A stretch of 58,005 bases of DNA from Gammaproteobacteria bacterium (GCA_021324815.1 JAJPIJ010000007.1:1-58005), one strand, 5' to 3'; positions 47,902-57,707 are shown, numbered from the stretch's first letter. Notes: a model not told the origin generated them from the sequence alone. Numbers and translations are program-made.

Positions 47902-48915
47902 ATGAGTCAGGGAATAAGCGCGATTCCGGGGTTCAAAGAAGAGCGGTTGGCGGCGGTGACGGCGCCGGCGCGGCTGCATTTCGGCTTCGTCGATCTCAAC
48001 GGCGAGCTGGGGCGGCAATTCGGCAGCCTCGGACTCGCCATCGCCGATCTCGCCACCAAGCTCGTCATCCGCCCGTCCGCGCAGAACGTGACGCATGGGC
48101 CGGATGGGTCAAGGGCGAGGCATTTCGCCGATGTGCTGTTGCGGGAGTGGGACATACCAAGCGCCGTGTCGATCACCGTGGAGCACGCGATCCCTTCGCA
48201 TTGCGGCCTCGGTTCCGGCACGCAGATGGCGCTGGCGGTGGGCGCCGGACTCGCGCGGCTGTTCAATATCGACATCAGCACCGCGGAGTTGGTGCGCATC
48301 ACCAATCGCGGCACGCGCTCCGGCGTCGGCCTCGGCGCTTTTGATCACGGCGGCTTCATCATCGACGGCGGACGCGGGCCGGATACCATCGCGCCGCCGC
48401 TGATCAGCCGCCTGCCGTTCCCGGAACAGTGGCGCGTATTGCTCATCTTCGATGACGAGCGCGAAGGCCTGCATGGACAAAGCGAGCGCGACGCCTTCAA
48501 GCAACTGCCGCCGATGCCCTTTGAGACCTCCGCCGAATTGTGCCGCCGCGTGTTGATGCAATTGCTGCCGGCGCTGGCGGAGGAGGATTTCAAGAACTTC
48601 AGCGATGCGATCACGCGGTTGCAGGAGGCGACGGGCGATCAGTTCGCCAGCGTCCAGGGCGGGCGTTACACCAGTCCCCGCGTGGCCGAAGTATTGGAAT
48701 GGCTGCGCGGGCAGGGCGGGGCCGGCCTGGGACAAAGTTCCTGGGGGCCGACGGGGTTCGCCTTTTTCGCCGACGCCGCCGACGCGGAGAACATGGCCGC
48801 ACTGGCGCGCCGGCGCTGGCAGTCCGTGGCGACGCTGCGATTCATGGTCTGCCGCGCGCGCAACGAAGGCGCGCGCGTGCACGTGCATGCGGCACGTCAT
48901 CTCATCGCCGCCTGA
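47902..48915 (+). CDS. mptG: Beta-ribofuranosylaminobenzene 5'-phosphate synthase
   Basis: It joins p-aminobenzoate and PRPP with loss of CO2, the first committed step of methanopterin-type cofactor synthesis. The 337-residue protein has a GHMP-kinase-like fold: APARLHFGFVDLNGELGRQF, the glycine-rich HCGLGSGTQMALAVGAGLAR, and the family motif RGTRSGVGLGAFDHGGFI. It begins the H4MPT island on the plus strand; mtdB follows after 27 bp. The start has only a weak purine-rich site (AAGGGTAAAG). Confidence 0.93.
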   Translation: MSQGISAIPGFKEERLAAVTAPARLHFGFVDLNGELGRQFGSLGLAIADLATKLVIRPSAQNVTHGPDGSRARHFADVLLREWDIPSAVSITVEHAIPSHCGLGSGTQMALAVGAGLARLFNIDISTAELVRITNRGTRSGVGLGAFDHGGFIIDGGRGPDTIAPPLISRLPFPEQWRVLLIFDDEREGLHGQSERDAFKQLPPMPFETSAELCRRVLMQLLPALAEEDFKNFSDAITRLQEATGDQFASVQGGRYTSPRVAEVLEWLRGQGGAGLGQSSWGPTGFAFFADAADAENMAALARRRWQSVATLRFMVCRARNEGARVHVHAARHLIAA

Positions 48916-48942
48916 TGCATAAAACTACTGCGAGATATCAAA

Positions 48943-49857
48943 ATGAAGAATCCGTACCTGCTGCATATTTTCTGTCCGACGAAAAACGTCAGCCCCTTCG
49001 ACATCAACATGGCCTACGAGGCGCAGTACGACGCCGTGATCCCCTACAGCGACGTGACGCTCGATGACGTCAGGCACCTGACGCAGGACACGATCTTCTC
49101 GCGCGGGCCCACGGGCGTGAAGCGCACCGGCATCTTCATCGGCGGCCGCGATTTCGGCCTCGCGCTGGACATGCTCGATGAGGCGCGCAAATCCATGGTG
49201 CCGCCGTTCGAGGTGTCCGTATTCGTCGATCCCTCCGGCGCCATCACCACCGCGGCGGCGCTGATGGCAGGCGTGGAGAGGTGGGTGCGCAAGCTCAAGA
49301 AGGGTGATCTGGCCGGCAAGGAAGTGCAGATCTTCGGCGGCACCGGGCCGGTTGGCGTCTGCGCCGGCCTGCTGGCGTCGCAGTGTGGCGCGAAGGTGAC
49401 GCTGGTCAGCCATCAAGGGAGGGCGGTGGCGCAGGCGCTGGCGGATCGCTACAACGCGCGCTTCAAGACCGACATGCGGGGCGGGGACGGCAGTTCGGAA
49501 GCCGCGTCGAGGGTATTGATTGCCAACGCTGAAATTGTCATCGGCGCCGCCAGGGCGGGCGTGTGCGTGCTGCCCTCGACGCTGCTGAAGCAGGCCAAAA
49601 GACTGATAGTGGCCGCGGACGTGAACGCCGTGCCGCCGCTCGGCATCGAGGGCGTGGGCGTGCACGACATGGGCAAGCCCATCGCCGCCACGCCCGGCGG
49701 GGCGGCGGGCATCGGCGCGCTGGCGGTCGGCAACATCAAGTACAAGGTGCACACGCGGCTATTCAAAAAAATGTTCGAGGCGAAGAAACCGCTTTATCTC
49801 AGTTTCCCCGAGGCCTTCCAGGTGGCCCGCGAGATAGTCGCTTCGAGCCTGAAGTAA
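48943..49857 (+). CDS. mtdB: NAD(P)-dependent methylene-H4MPT dehydrogenase
   Basis: It oxidises methylene-H4MPT to methenyl-H4MPT. The 304-residue protein has the N-terminal block PYLLHIFCPTKNVSPFDINM, RTGIFIGGRDFGLALDMLD, the dinucleotide-binding motif IFGGTGPVGVCAGLLASQ near residue 125, and GVHDMGKPI. Sequence and context, between beta-RFAP synthase and mch, favour MtdB over MtdA, which also acts on tetrahydrofolate. No ribosome-binding site stands out (GAGATATCAAA). A repeat-bearing gap of 161 bp follows. Confidence 0.95.
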   Translation: MKNPYLLHIFCPTKNVSPFDINMAYEAQYDAVIPYSDVTLDDVRHLTQDTIFSRGPTGVKRTGIFIGGRDFGLALDMLDEARKSMVPPFEVSVFVDPSGAITTAAALMAGVERWVRKLKKGDLAGKEVQIFGGTGPVGVCAGLLASQCGAKVTLVSHQGRAVAQALADRYNARFKTDMRGGDGSSEAASRVLIANAEIVIGAARAGVCVLPSTLLKQAKRLIVAADVNAVPPLGIEGVGVHDMGKPIAATPGGAAGIGALAVGNIKYKVHTRLFKKMFEAKKPLYLSFPEAFQVAREIVASSLK

Positions 49858-49898
49858 TATGATTTGACCCACCTCAAAATGCTGCCAAAACATGCAAA

Positions 49899-50000
49899 TC
49901 GTTCGGGCTGAGGCATCGAAGCACGAACGACTCAAATACCTGGATAATTTCCGCCCCTCGATACCCCTCGATACCTCGGGACAGGCCTCAGGGCGAACGG
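49899..50000. repeat. REP-like pair of dispersed repeats
   Basis: The first unit, 49899-49930, is TCGTTCG...CGAACGA around GGCTGAGGCATCGAAG. The second, 49952-50000, contains a short tandem of CCCCTCGATA and ends in CCTCAGGGCGAACGG. The second is an inverted, degenerate relative of the first. Their form matches the CCTTCGA...CTCAGGGCGAACGG intergenic repeats common in proteobacteria. They fill most of the gap between mtdB and the ATP-grasp gene. Confidence 0.6.
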
Positions 50001-50018
50001 TATTTTTGAGATAGGTTC

Positions 50019-51128
50019 TTGACGTCGGTTCTGATCATTGCGCAATCGGCGCGTGCGCTGGCCCAGTCGGCGGTCAAGGCGGGCTGGCAGGTGTGCGCGA
50101 TCGATCAATTCGGCGATCAGGACACCCGCGCGGCGGCGGAATGCGCCGTCGTCGCTGATTTCGCCGACACCGCCGGCGTGCTTGCCGCCGGGGAGCGGTT
50201 GCTGGAAAAGCACCGGTCCGATGCCTGCATCGTCGGCGGTGGATTGGAGTGCTCGCCGGCATTGATCGAGGCGTTCGGCCGGCGCCTGCCATTGATGGGC
50301 AATTCAGCGGGGATTTACCGGCAAATGTGCCACCCCGCAAGCCTTTGCGCCTTGCTGGAACGCCTCGGTATTGCACATCCGGAGACGGTGCTGGAGGGCC
50401 CGGCCCCGTCGGCCGGCTGGCTGGCGAAGCGCGCGGGTGGCAGTGGAGGAGGGCATATACGCATCCTGGGGGCGGGTGAATCACCCGGCGCGGGGTATTA
50501 CCGTCAGCGAAGGGTGGATGGCATCTCCGCCTCCGCTTTGTTTCTCGCCAATGGCAGGGACGCGCGGATCCTGGGTTACACGCGGCACTGGCAGGCGAAA
50601 CCGCAGGCGGATGCAGGCCAGCCCTACCTCCGCAGCGGCCTGACTCGGTGGCGGGAAGTGCCGTCCTCCGTAGCCCTGCAAGTGGCGAATATGGTTGGTG
50701 AACTGACCGAGGCCGCCGGTTTGCGGGGTTTGTGCGGCATGGATTTCGTGCTGGATCAGGGCGGGCAGGTGGTGGTGCTGGAGGTCAATCCGCGCCCGCC
50801 CGCCAGTTTTGAGCTGCATGAAGGCGATCACAGCCTGCTGGAGGCGCATCGGAAAGCCAGCGCAGGCCAGTTGGAACCGCCCCCGCCGGCGCCGGCCCGG
50901 ATGGTTCGGTCCGCGGCGGTCATGTACACTTCCGACCCTTTGACGATAGCGGCGGGATTTACCTGGCCGGATTGGTGCACGGACATCCCCGCCGTCGGAA
51001 CCCTCATTGGCAGCAACAGACCGGTATGCAGCGTAACGGCGACGTCCACGGACTTGGAGACCGCGCAGGCCATGGTCCAGGAACGGTTGTTGACTTTGCG
51101 GTCTGAACTCTGGAAACCCACCCATTAG
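50019..51128 (+). CDS. ATP-grasp ligase of the H4MPT/methylofuran island
   Basis: A 369-residue protein of the carboligase-like ATP-grasp group. An N-terminal Rossmann-like part ([20 protein letters not shown]) precedes the ATP-grasp core: [16 protein letters not shown] is the nucleotide-binding loop, and [20 protein letters not shown] holds the metal-binding Glu and Asn. Related ligases occur in methylotroph C1 clusters and are thought to build cofactor side chains. The archaeal tyramine-glutamate ligase MfnD is also an ATP-grasp enzyme, so a methylofuran role is a candidate. The TTG start at 50019 follows GAGATAGGTTC. mch begins 20 bp downstream. Confidence 0.85.
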   Translation: MTSVLIIAQSARALAQSAVKAGWQVCAIDQFGDQDTRAAAECAVVADFADTAGVLAAGERLLEKHRSDACIVGGGLECSPALIEAFGRRLPLMGNSAGIYRQMCHPASLCALLERLGIAHPETVLEGPAPSAGWLAKRAGGSGGGHIRILGAGESPGAGYYRQRRVDGISASALFLANGRDARILGYTRHWQAKPQADAGQPYLRSGLTRWREVPSSVALQVANMVGELTEAAGLRGLCGMDFVLDQGGQVVVLEVNPRPPASFELHEGDHSLLEAHRKASAGQLEPPPPAPARMVRSAAVMYTSDPLTIAAGFTWPDWCTDIPAVGTLIGSNRPVCSVTATSTDLETAQAMVQERLLTLRSELWKPTH

Positions 51129-51148
51129 CACCAGGCAAGGAGACATTT

Positions 51149-52186
51149 GTGACTGAGGTCGTGAATAAAGTTGTTTTTCTGCAAACCGGCAAGAAGGCGG
51201 CCGCTCGCAAGGGCAAATCCGCCGTCAGCGTGAATGCCATGGCGGCGCCGCTGGTGAAATCGCTCATCAAAAACGCCGCCGCGCTGGGACTGGGCGTGAG
51301 CCGGCTCAAGAACGGCGTGACCGTCGTTGACGCCGGCATCGACGTGCCGGGAGGCTTGGAAGCGGGGCGGTTGATCACGGAAATCTGCATGGGCGGATTG
51401 GGCCGCGTCAACATCCGCTCGGCGAAGGTGTTCGCGCGCTGGAGCTGGCATGTCGATGTCTGGTCCGGCAGCCCGGTGCTGGCCTGTCTCGGCAGCCAGT
51501 ATGCCGGCTGGAGTCTGAGCCACGGCAGCGGCAGGGAGGCCTTCAACGCGCTGGGTTCCGGGCCGGCGCGCGCGCTGGGCAGCAAGGAGACGCTGTTTCA
51601 CGAATTGAAATACCGCGATCGCGCAAGCCAGACCGTGATGATCATCGAGGTGGACAAGGCGCCGCCCGCCGAGCTGGCGCGGAAAATCGCCGACATGTGC
51701 GGCGTGCGCCCGAACGCGCTCACCTTGATCCTGACGCCGACCAGCAGCCTCGCCGGCAGCGTGCAGGTGGTGGGCCGCGTGCTGGAGGTGGCCTTGCACA
51801 AGCTTCACGCCGTCGGTTTCCCGTTGACGGACGTCGTCGACGGCGCCGCCAGCGCGCCCCTGTGTCCGCCGGCGGGGGATTCCCTGACCGCGATGGGCCG
51901 CACCAACGACGCCGTCATCTTCGGCGGCCATGCGCATCTCTACGTGCGCGGCTCGGACGAGGACGCGGCGGCGCTGGCGCAGAAGCTGCCGAGCAACAGC
52001 TCGCGCGACTTCGGCCGGCCGTTCGCGCAGGTGTTCAAGGAAGTGAACTACGATTTCTACAAGATCGATCCGATGCTGTTCAGCCCGGCCCGGGTGGCGG
52101 TGACGGCGTTGGACTCCGGCCGCACCTTCCACGCCGGGCGGTTGCACGAGGAACTGCTGGACCGTTCCTTCGGTGCCGGAAAATAA
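51149..52186 (+). CDS. mch: Methenyl-H4MPT cyclohydrolase
   Basis: It converts methenyl-H4MPT to N5-formyl-H4MPT. The 345-residue protein shows [54 protein letters not shown], and the C-terminal block [20 protein letters not shown], all diagnostic of Mch. The GTG start at 51149 is preceded by AAGGAG at a good distance. Its product is the substrate for the formyltransferases encoded at 30.5 and 37.2 kb. The RimK-like gene follows after 12 bp. Confidence 0.96.
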   Translation: MTEVVNKVVFLQTGKKAAARKGKSAVSVNAMAAPLVKSLIKNAAALGLGVSRLKNGVTVVDAGIDVPGGLEAGRLITEICMGGLGRVNIRSAKVFARWSWHVDVWSGSPVLACLGSQYAGWSLSHGSGREAFNALGSGPARALGSKETLFHELKYRDRASQTVMIIEVDKAPPAELARKIADMCGVRPNALTLILTPTSSLAGSVQVVGRVLEVALHKLHAVGFPLTDVVDGAASAPLCPPAGDSLTAMGRTNDAVIFGGHAHLYVRGSDEDAAALAQKLPSNSSRDFGRPFAQVFKEVNYDFYKIDPMLFSPARVAVTALDSGRTFHAGRLHEELLDRSFGAGK

Positions 52187-52198
52187 TCGTTTTGCCGC

Positions 52199-53116
52199 GT
52201 GGTGATCGATCCAAAGATTGCGATTATCACGGATGAGCCGGGCTGGCACGGCCGGCGGTTGAAGCGGGCCTTCGCCGCCCACGGCCGCCGGGGCGTATAT
52301 GTCTCCTCGACGGAATGCCGGCTGGATTTGAGCGGCGCGCAGCCGCAGGTAATCCTGCCGGGGTTCAAAGGCCGGCCCGCCGGCGTGTTCGTGCGCGGCA
52401 TCCCCGGCGGCACGCTGGAGCAGGTGATCCTGCGCCTGGACTGCCTGCATGCCTTGAGTGAGATGGGCGTGCTGATCTACAACCATCCGCGCGCCATCGA
52501 GCGCACGGTCGACAAGGCCATGACCAGCTTCCTGCTCAAGCGCGCCCAACTGCCCACGCCGCCGACCTGGGTGTGCGAATCGGAATCACAGGCGCGCGCC
52601 ATCGTGCTGCGGGAATGCGCGCGCGGGCGCAGGCTGGTGGCCAAGCCGCTGTTCGGCTCCCAGGGCACCGGCGTGCGGTTGATCGAAAAGGTGGCCGACC
52701 TCGAAAATCGCGAAGGCCTGCAGGGTGTATATTACCTTCAGGCCTTCCAGGAGAAACTGGCCGGGCAGTGGTGCGATCTGCGGGTGTTTGTCATCGCCGG
52801 CCGGGCGGTGGCGGCGATGAGGCGCACAAGCGAAAGCCATTGGATTACCAACCGCGCGCGTGGCGGCCGTTGCGAGGCGCTGGCGCTGGACGGCAATCTG
52901 GCACGGCTGGCCGAGGCGGCGGTGCGCGCGATTGACATCGATTACGCCGGCGTCGATCTGATGCCGCTGACGGGCGGCGGCTACACCATCACCGAGGTCA
53001 ACAGCATACCCGCGTGGCAGGGATTGCAGTCAGTGACCGAGATCGACATCGCCGCGCGGCTGGCGGATCACTTCTTCACCCTGACGGCAGCCGCCGGCCT
53101 GCAGGCGGTGACGTGA
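52199..53116 (+). CDS. RimK-like ATP-grasp ligase (MptN-like)
   Basis: A 305-residue ligase of the RimK/glutamate-ligase branch of ATP-grasp. The motifs are KIAIITDEPGWHGRRLKRAF at the start, VDKAMTSFLLKRAQLPTP, RLVAKPLFGSQGTGVRLI for ATP, and YAGVDLMPLTGGGYTITEVN for metal binding. Archaeal MptN adds glutamate to tetrahydromethanopterin, and RimK adds glutamates to a protein end. Between mch and a CitG-like gene it most likely trims or extends the cofactor side chain (inferred). The start is one of two adjacent GTGs. Its end overlaps the next gene by four bases (GTGA). Confidence 0.85.
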   Translation: MVIDPKIAIITDEPGWHGRRLKRAFAAHGRRGVYVSSTECRLDLSGAQPQVILPGFKGRPAGVFVRGIPGGTLEQVILRLDCLHALSEMGVLIYNHPRAIERTVDKAMTSFLLKRAQLPTPPTWVCESESQARAIVLRECARGRRLVAKPLFGSQGTGVRLIEKVADLENREGLQGVYYLQAFQEKLAGQWCDLRVFVIAGRAVAAMRRTSESHWITNRARGGRCEALALDGNLARLAEAAVRAIDIDYAGVDLMPLTGGGYTITEVNSIPAWQGLQSVTEIDIAARLADHFFTLTAAAGLQAVT

Positions 53117-53964
53117 GGTCGCTGCCGCCGGATCAGATAGAAACCGTCGTCCGGGAGGCCTGCCGCGTCGATGTGGAGGCGCTCAAGCCCGGCAACGTCA
53201 GCATCCATTCCGAAGGGCACCGCATGCGGGCGGAGGATTTTCTCCGCAGCGCCGATCTGATCGCGCCGGTGATGGCCCAACCTGGTCTGAGCGTCGGCGC
53301 GCGCATCGAGCGGGCGGTGGACCTGACCATGACGCAGGTGGGCTGCAATACCAACCTTGGCATTATTCTGTTGCTGGCGCCCCTCGCCCAGGCGGCGTTG
53401 CCGCCATTATCCACGGGCGGGCTTCGGGAGCGGTTGCGGCGGGTGCTGCGCACGTTGACCGTGGCGGATGCCGCCGCCGCCTACCGGGCCATCCGGCAGG
53501 CCGGTCCCGCCGGCCTGGGGCGCTTCCAGACGCAGGATGTGGGAGAGGAGCCGTCAGTGACGCTGCTGGAAGCCATGCGGCTGGCCGCGGATCGGGATCG
53601 GATAGCCCGCCAATATGCCCAAGATTATGAAGATATTTTCACCTTGGGCGTGCCGGCCTTGAAGCAAGGGTGGGCGAGGGGGTGGGGGCTGGCGTGGGGG
53701 GCGGTGGGCTGTTATCTGGCCTTTCTGGCCAGATTGCCGGATACCCACATTTGCCGCAAACACGGGCCCGGAGCCGCGGAAAAGGTGCGATTGGAGGCCG
53801 TTGGGGTGGAAACTGACTTCAAAGCGTGCGAGAATCCCGCCACAGCCTATAACAAGCTGTTGAGTTTCGATAATAAGTTGAAGCAGGGAGGGTACAACCC
53901 AGGCACCAGCGCCGACCTTACCGTTGCAAGTTGGACAGCCTGCCGATTGCAAACTCTCCTGTAA
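53113..53964 (+). CDS. CitG-like protein of the C1 island
   Basis: A 283-residue protein of the triphosphoribosyl-dephospho-CoA synthase family. The motif CRVDVEALKPGNVSIHSEGH is its hallmark, followed by TMTQVGCNTNLGIILLLAPL. True CitG/MdcB serve citrate lyase or malonate decarboxylase, and no such genes are nearby. Relatives recur in H4MPT gene clusters of methylotrophs, where an ATP- or phosphoribosyl-dependent step in cofactor synthesis is suspected but, as far as I know, not proven. The GTG at 53113 overlaps the previous stop. Confidence 0.85.
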   Translation: MRSLPPDQIETVVREACRVDVEALKPGNVSIHSEGHRMRAEDFLRSADLIAPVMAQPGLSVGARIERAVDLTMTQVGCNTNLGIILLLAPLAQAALPPLSTGGLRERLRRVLRTLTVADAAAAYRAIRQAGPAGLGRFQTQDVGEEPSVTLLEAMRLAADRDRIARQYAQDYEDIFTLGVPALKQGWARGWGLAWGAVGCYLAFLARLPDTHICRKHGPGAAEKVRLEAVGVETDFKACENPATAYNKLLSFDNKLKQGGYNPGTSADLTVASWTACRLQTLL

Positions 53965-53968
53965 GGAA

Positions 53969-53988
53969 CCGCCGTCGCTCGACGGCGG
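53969..53988 (+). terminator. Hairpin after the CitG-like gene
   Basis: A perfect 9-bp stem, CCGCCGTCG with CGACGGCGG, starting five bases after the stop codon. No T-run follows, so it may be an mRNA end-protecting stem or weak terminator ahead of fae. Confidence 0.45.
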
Positions 53989-54121
53989 CAGAACTAAAGT
54001 AAAAAACGATTGGGTCACTCCCATCGGAAAAAGTTTGTAATAAACAAGGTGACAAGCGATGTCTATATTCAAGGCACTTGTCGGGCAACCATCTACTGGA
54101 CACTCAAGAGGAGGTAGAACC

Positions 54122-54631
54122 ATGGCAGTGGTAGATCGTGTGTTAGTCGGTGAATCACTGGTCGGCGACGGCAATGAGATTGCCCACATCGACCTGATAA
54201 TGGGACCTCGCGGCAGTGCGGCGGAGGCGGCTTTCTGCAACGCCCTGGTCAATAACAAGGACGGTTTCACCTCCCTGCTCGCGGTCGTGTCCCCCAACCT
54301 CGCCGCCAAACCCAGCACCGTGATGTTTAACAAGGTGACCATCAAGGGCGCCAAGCAGGCCACCCAGATGTTCGGGCCCGCACAGCGCGCCGTGGCGATG
54401 GCCGTCACCGAGTGCGTGGAGGACGGCACCATCCCGGCCAACGAGGCGGACGACATCTTCATCTGTGTCGGCGTGTTCATCCACTGGATGGCCTCCGACG
54501 ACAAGAAGATTCAGGACTTCAATCATCAGGCCGTCAAGGAATCCATCAAGCGCGCCATCAAGCGCGAACCGAAGGCTTCCGAGGTCATCGCCAAGAAGAA
54601 GACCGCGCATCCGTTTGCCGCGCATGTCTGA
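54122..54631 (+). CDS. fae: Formaldehyde-activating enzyme
   Basis: Fae condenses formaldehyde with H4MPT to methylene-H4MPT, the entry to the pathway, and is usually very abundant. The 169-residue protein has [20 protein letters not shown], the catalytic-region His in that block, [20 protein letters not shown], and the C-terminal HPFAAHV. The ATG at 54122 is seven bases from GAGGAGGT. A 157-bp upstream region and a strong downstream terminator suggest separate, strong transcription. A TATATT at 54062-54067 is the only fair -10 candidate. Confidence 0.97.
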   Translation: MAVVDRVLVGESLVGDGNEIAHIDLIMGPRGSAAEAAFCNALVNNKDGFTSLLAVVSPNLAAKPSTVMFNKVTIKGAKQATQMFGPAQRAVAMAVTECVEDGTIPANEADDIFICVGVFIHWMASDDKKIQDFNHQAVKESIKRAIKREPKASEVIAKKKTAHPFAAHV

Positions 54632-54675
54632 TTTGATATAACAACAATAAAGGGTTCTGGTTGAACCCATGCCTG

Positions 54676-54707
54676 ATCGCCCCGGCCCGTCCGGGGTGAT
54701 TTTTTTT
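54676..54707 (+). terminator. Rho-independent terminator of fae
   Basis: ATCGCCCCGG (54676-54685) pairs with CCGGGGTGAT (54691-54700) around CCCGT, with one G-U pair, and runs into seven Ts. It lies 45 bp after the fae stop. Confidence 0.92.
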
Positions 54708-54995
54708 CAGCCCCGTGCAAGGCGCGAAGGCCGTTCAACGCCGTGCCCTTCCGTTCCACGGCCGGGTGTAAATCTCCTCTTCCCGCGGTCTAACGCACCG
54801 GCATGGGTCAAAGCATGGGGGGCTGTGTTCAAATTCAGATCAAGTTAAGCCGCCATGAGTAATATCCGGCGGCGATATTCAGACGCCGATGGTGGTCTAG
54901 TCGACAATATTCAACGGCTTATATAAAATCGCGCACATTTTTTGCATTGCATTACAGTGGATTGGGGTATTGATTCAGGAGAATCTGTTTTAACC

Positions 54996-57707
54996 ATGGA
55001 AGCACAATCGCAATCCTACCCACACACGACGCCATTTCCCGCCCGTCTCCCCGTCGCTTTCCCGCAGGCCGGCGAGCTACGCCGAAGGGCGGTGCGCCTG
55101 CCATTCAACTGGCTTTTCGCGCTTCTGGTCGCGCTGCTCATGGCGGCCGCCACCTTCACGGTGTGGGGCGGCTTCAATCGCCCGGTGAGCGCCGTCGACT
55201 GGAACGGCAAAATCCATGGCGTGTCTTTCAGCGCGTATCAGAAGGACGAGGATCCGTACGCCCAGACCTATCCCACCGAGCGGGAGCTGGAGGCCGACAT
55301 TGCCAGGCTCCGGGATAGGGTCACCAGCGTCCGCACCTATTCCTCCACCCACGGCTTCGAGGCCGTGCCGTCCCTGGCGCAAAAGTACGGGCTCACGGTC
55401 ACGGCGGGCGCCTGGTTCAACCGCAGCCGCGAGAACAATGCGCTGGAATACAGAAATCTCATCCGCAACGCCGAGACCTATCCCAACATCACGCGTGTGA
55501 TCATCGGCAACGAGACGCTGCTGCGCGGCGACATGACGGTGAGGGAGTTGTCGGCCTATCTGCGCTACGCGCGCCAGCGCCTGCGCCAGCCGGTGAGCAC
55601 GGCGGAGACCTGGGATCAGTGGCTGAAACATCCGGAGCTCGCAAAATCGGTGGACTATATCGCCATCCACATCCTGCCCTACTGGGAAAAGATACCCGAG
55701 GATCAGGCGGTGGACTGGGTCATGGACCGCTATGACGCCGTCAAGAGGAGGTTCCCCGGCAAGACGGTGGTCATCGACGAGACCGGCTGGCCGAGCGCCG
55801 GGCCGCGTCTCGGCCCGGCCCGGCCCTCGCTGGTGAACGCGGCAAGCTTCACGCGCGATTTCATCAAGCGGGCGCAGCAGCGGCGCATCGAGTATTTCAT
55901 CATGGAAGCCTTCGATCAGCCCTGGAAAAAAACCGATGAAGGCGCGGTCGGACCGCACTGGGGAATGTTCAACGCCGATCGCGAGGCCAAGTATCCGTTG
56001 TCCGGTGTGCTCGTTCCTGATGCGGATTGGCGCGCGAAGGCCGTCACGGCGGTGCTGCTGGCTCTGCCGCCGATCCTGTGGTTCGCGGCGCGGCGCATCG
56101 ATCTGAAACCTCGCGGCCGCCTCTTTTTTGCGCTGTTGCTGCAGGCAGCGGCCGCGGCGGTCGTGTGGACGTCGCTCCTGCCGCATACGAAAGAGCTGTC
56201 CGGCCCCAGTCAGTGGGCGTGGTATGTGTTGTTCCCGGCGCAGCTGTTGCTGCTTGTGGTGATGCTCATCAACGGCCTGGAGATGGCGGAGATGATCTGG
56301 CACCGGCGGCTGCGCCGCCACTTCCCACCCCGGGCGCCGGCGGGGAGCGCGCTGCCCATGGTTTCGCTGCACCTGCCCATCCACAACGAGCCGCCGGCGG
56401 TGGTGTTCGAGACCCTGAACAGCCTCGCGCGGCTGGAATATCCCAACTATGAAGTGCTGGTGCTCGACAACAACACCACGGACCCGGAAATCTGGCAGCC
56501 GGTGCGGGAACATTGCGAGCGGCTGGGGGCACGTTTCCGCTTTTTCCATCTGGAGAACTGGCCGGGATACAAGGCCGGGGCGCTGAACTTCGGGCTGAGA
56601 AACACCCATCCGGCGGCCGCCATCATCGGCGTCGTGGACAGCGACTACGTTGTCTCGCCGGACTGGCTGAAGTCGCTGGTGCCTTATTTTGAACGTGACG
56701 AAGTCGCCATCGTGCAGGCGCCGCAGGATCACCGCGGCTGGCGGGACGACGCCTTCAAGACCATGTGCAACTGGGAGTACAACGGCTTTTTTGAAATCGG
56801 CATGGTCCAGCGCAACGAGCGCAACGCCATCATCCAGCACGGCACGATGACGCTGATCCGCAAGCAGACCCTGTGGCGGGCCGGCGCCTGGGGCGAGTGG
56901 TGCATTTGCGAGGACGCCGAGCTCGGGTTGCGTTTGCTTGCGCAGGGGCATGAGGCGGTGTACGTCAATCACGTCTTCGGCCGCGGGCTGGTGCCGGAGA
57001 CGTTCAGCGCCTACAAGAACCAGCGTTTCCGCTGGGTGTACGGCGCGGTGCAGATCCTGAAGCGTCACTGGCGGGAGTTGCTCCTCCCCGGCGTGGGGCG
57101 CCTCACGCCGGCGCAGCGTTTCCACTTCGTGAGCGGATGGATGCCGTGGTTCGCCGACGCCCTGCATTTCGTGTTCACGCTGGCGGGCTTGTTCTGGAGC
57201 ATCGGCATGGTGGTCGCGCCGCGTCAGGTCGAACTCCCCCTGGAGGATTTTCTGATCCCGACGGTGGGGATGTTCCTCTTCAAGTTGTTGCACAGCCTCA
57301 TGCTCTACGACGCGCGGGTGAAATGCGGCTGGCGCGAGCGGCTGGGCGCCGCCCTGGCCGGCATGTCGCTGACCCACAGCATCGCGCGCGCGGTTTTCAG
57401 CGGGCTCTTCACCCGCAGCCGCCCGTTTTTGCGCACGCCCAAGGCGGAAGGCCGCGCGGCCTGGGTGCAGGGGCTGGCCATGGCCCGCGAGGAAGGCATG
57501 ATGGCGCTGGCGCTGGTGCTGGCGGCGGTGACGGTCGTCCGCGTGTTCGGCGCCGATGGATTGGACGTCCTGTGCTGGGTGGCCGTGCTGCTGGTGCAGG
57601 CGGTGCCCCACGTTGCCGCCGTCCTGATGGGCGTGCTCAGCGTCCTGCGTCCCGCGGCGCAATCCGCGCCGGCGTCGCAACTCGTACTCGCGCCGCAGCG
57701 CGCCTGA
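54996..57707 (+). CDS. GH17-GT2 fusion, beta-glucan synthase-like
   Basis: A 903-residue inner-membrane protein. After TM1 (LFALLVALLMAAATFTVWGG) comes a GH17-like domain facing the periplasm (about residues 65-350), with VIIGNETLLRG and VVIDETGWPSAGP, where the glutamates fit the GH17 catalytic pair. Three membrane helices follow and then a GT2 domain (about 460-700): VLDNNTTDPEIW, DSDY, CEDAELGL and QRFRW (Q-x-x-R-W). Several helices close the protein. The layout resembles NdvB of Pseudomonas, which makes cyclic beta-1,3-glucans, so polymer synthesis with built-in transglycosylation is likely. The ATG at 54996 lies 14 bases after AGGAG, a poor spacing; no better start is seen. Confidence 0.9.
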   Translation: MEAQSQSYPHTTPFPARLPVAFPQAGELRRRAVRLPFNWLFALLVALLMAAATFTVWGGFNRPVSAVDWNGKIHGVSFSAYQKDEDPYAQTYPTERELEADIARLRDRVTSVRTYSSTHGFEAVPSLAQKYGLTVTAGAWFNRSRENNALEYRNLIRNAETYPNITRVIIGNETLLRGDMTVRELSAYLRYARQRLRQPVSTAETWDQWLKHPELAKSVDYIAIHILPYWEKIPEDQAVDWVMDRYDAVKRRFPGKTVVIDETGWPSAGPRLGPARPSLVNAASFTRDFIKRAQQRRIEYFIMEAFDQPWKKTDEGAVGPHWGMFNADREAKYPLSGVLVPDADWRAKAVTAVLLALPPILWFAARRIDLKPRGRLFFALLLQAAAAAVVWTSLLPHTKELSGPSQWAWYVLFPAQLLLLVVMLINGLEMAEMIWHRRLRRHFPPRAPAGSALPMVSLHLPIHNEPPAVVFETLNSLARLEYPNYEVLVLDNNTTDPEIWQPVREHCERLGARFRFFHLENWPGYKAGALNFGLRNTHPAAAIIGVVDSDYVVSPDWLKSLVPYFERDEVAIVQAPQDHRGWRDDAFKTMCNWEYNGFFEIGMVQRNERNAIIQHGTMTLIRKQTLWRAGAWGEWCICEDAELGLRLLAQGHEAVYVNHVFGRGLVPETFSAYKNQRFRWVYGAVQILKRHWRELLLPGVGRLTPAQRFHFVSGWMPWFADALHFVFTLAGLFWSIGMVVAPRQVELPLEDFLIPTVGMFLFKLLHSLMLYDARVKCGWRERLGAALAGMSLTHSIARAVFSGLFTRSRPFLRTPKAEGRAAWVQGLAMAREEGMMALALVLAAVTVVRVFGADGLDVLCWVAVLLVQAVPHVAAVLMGVLSVLRPAAQSAPASQLVLAPQRA

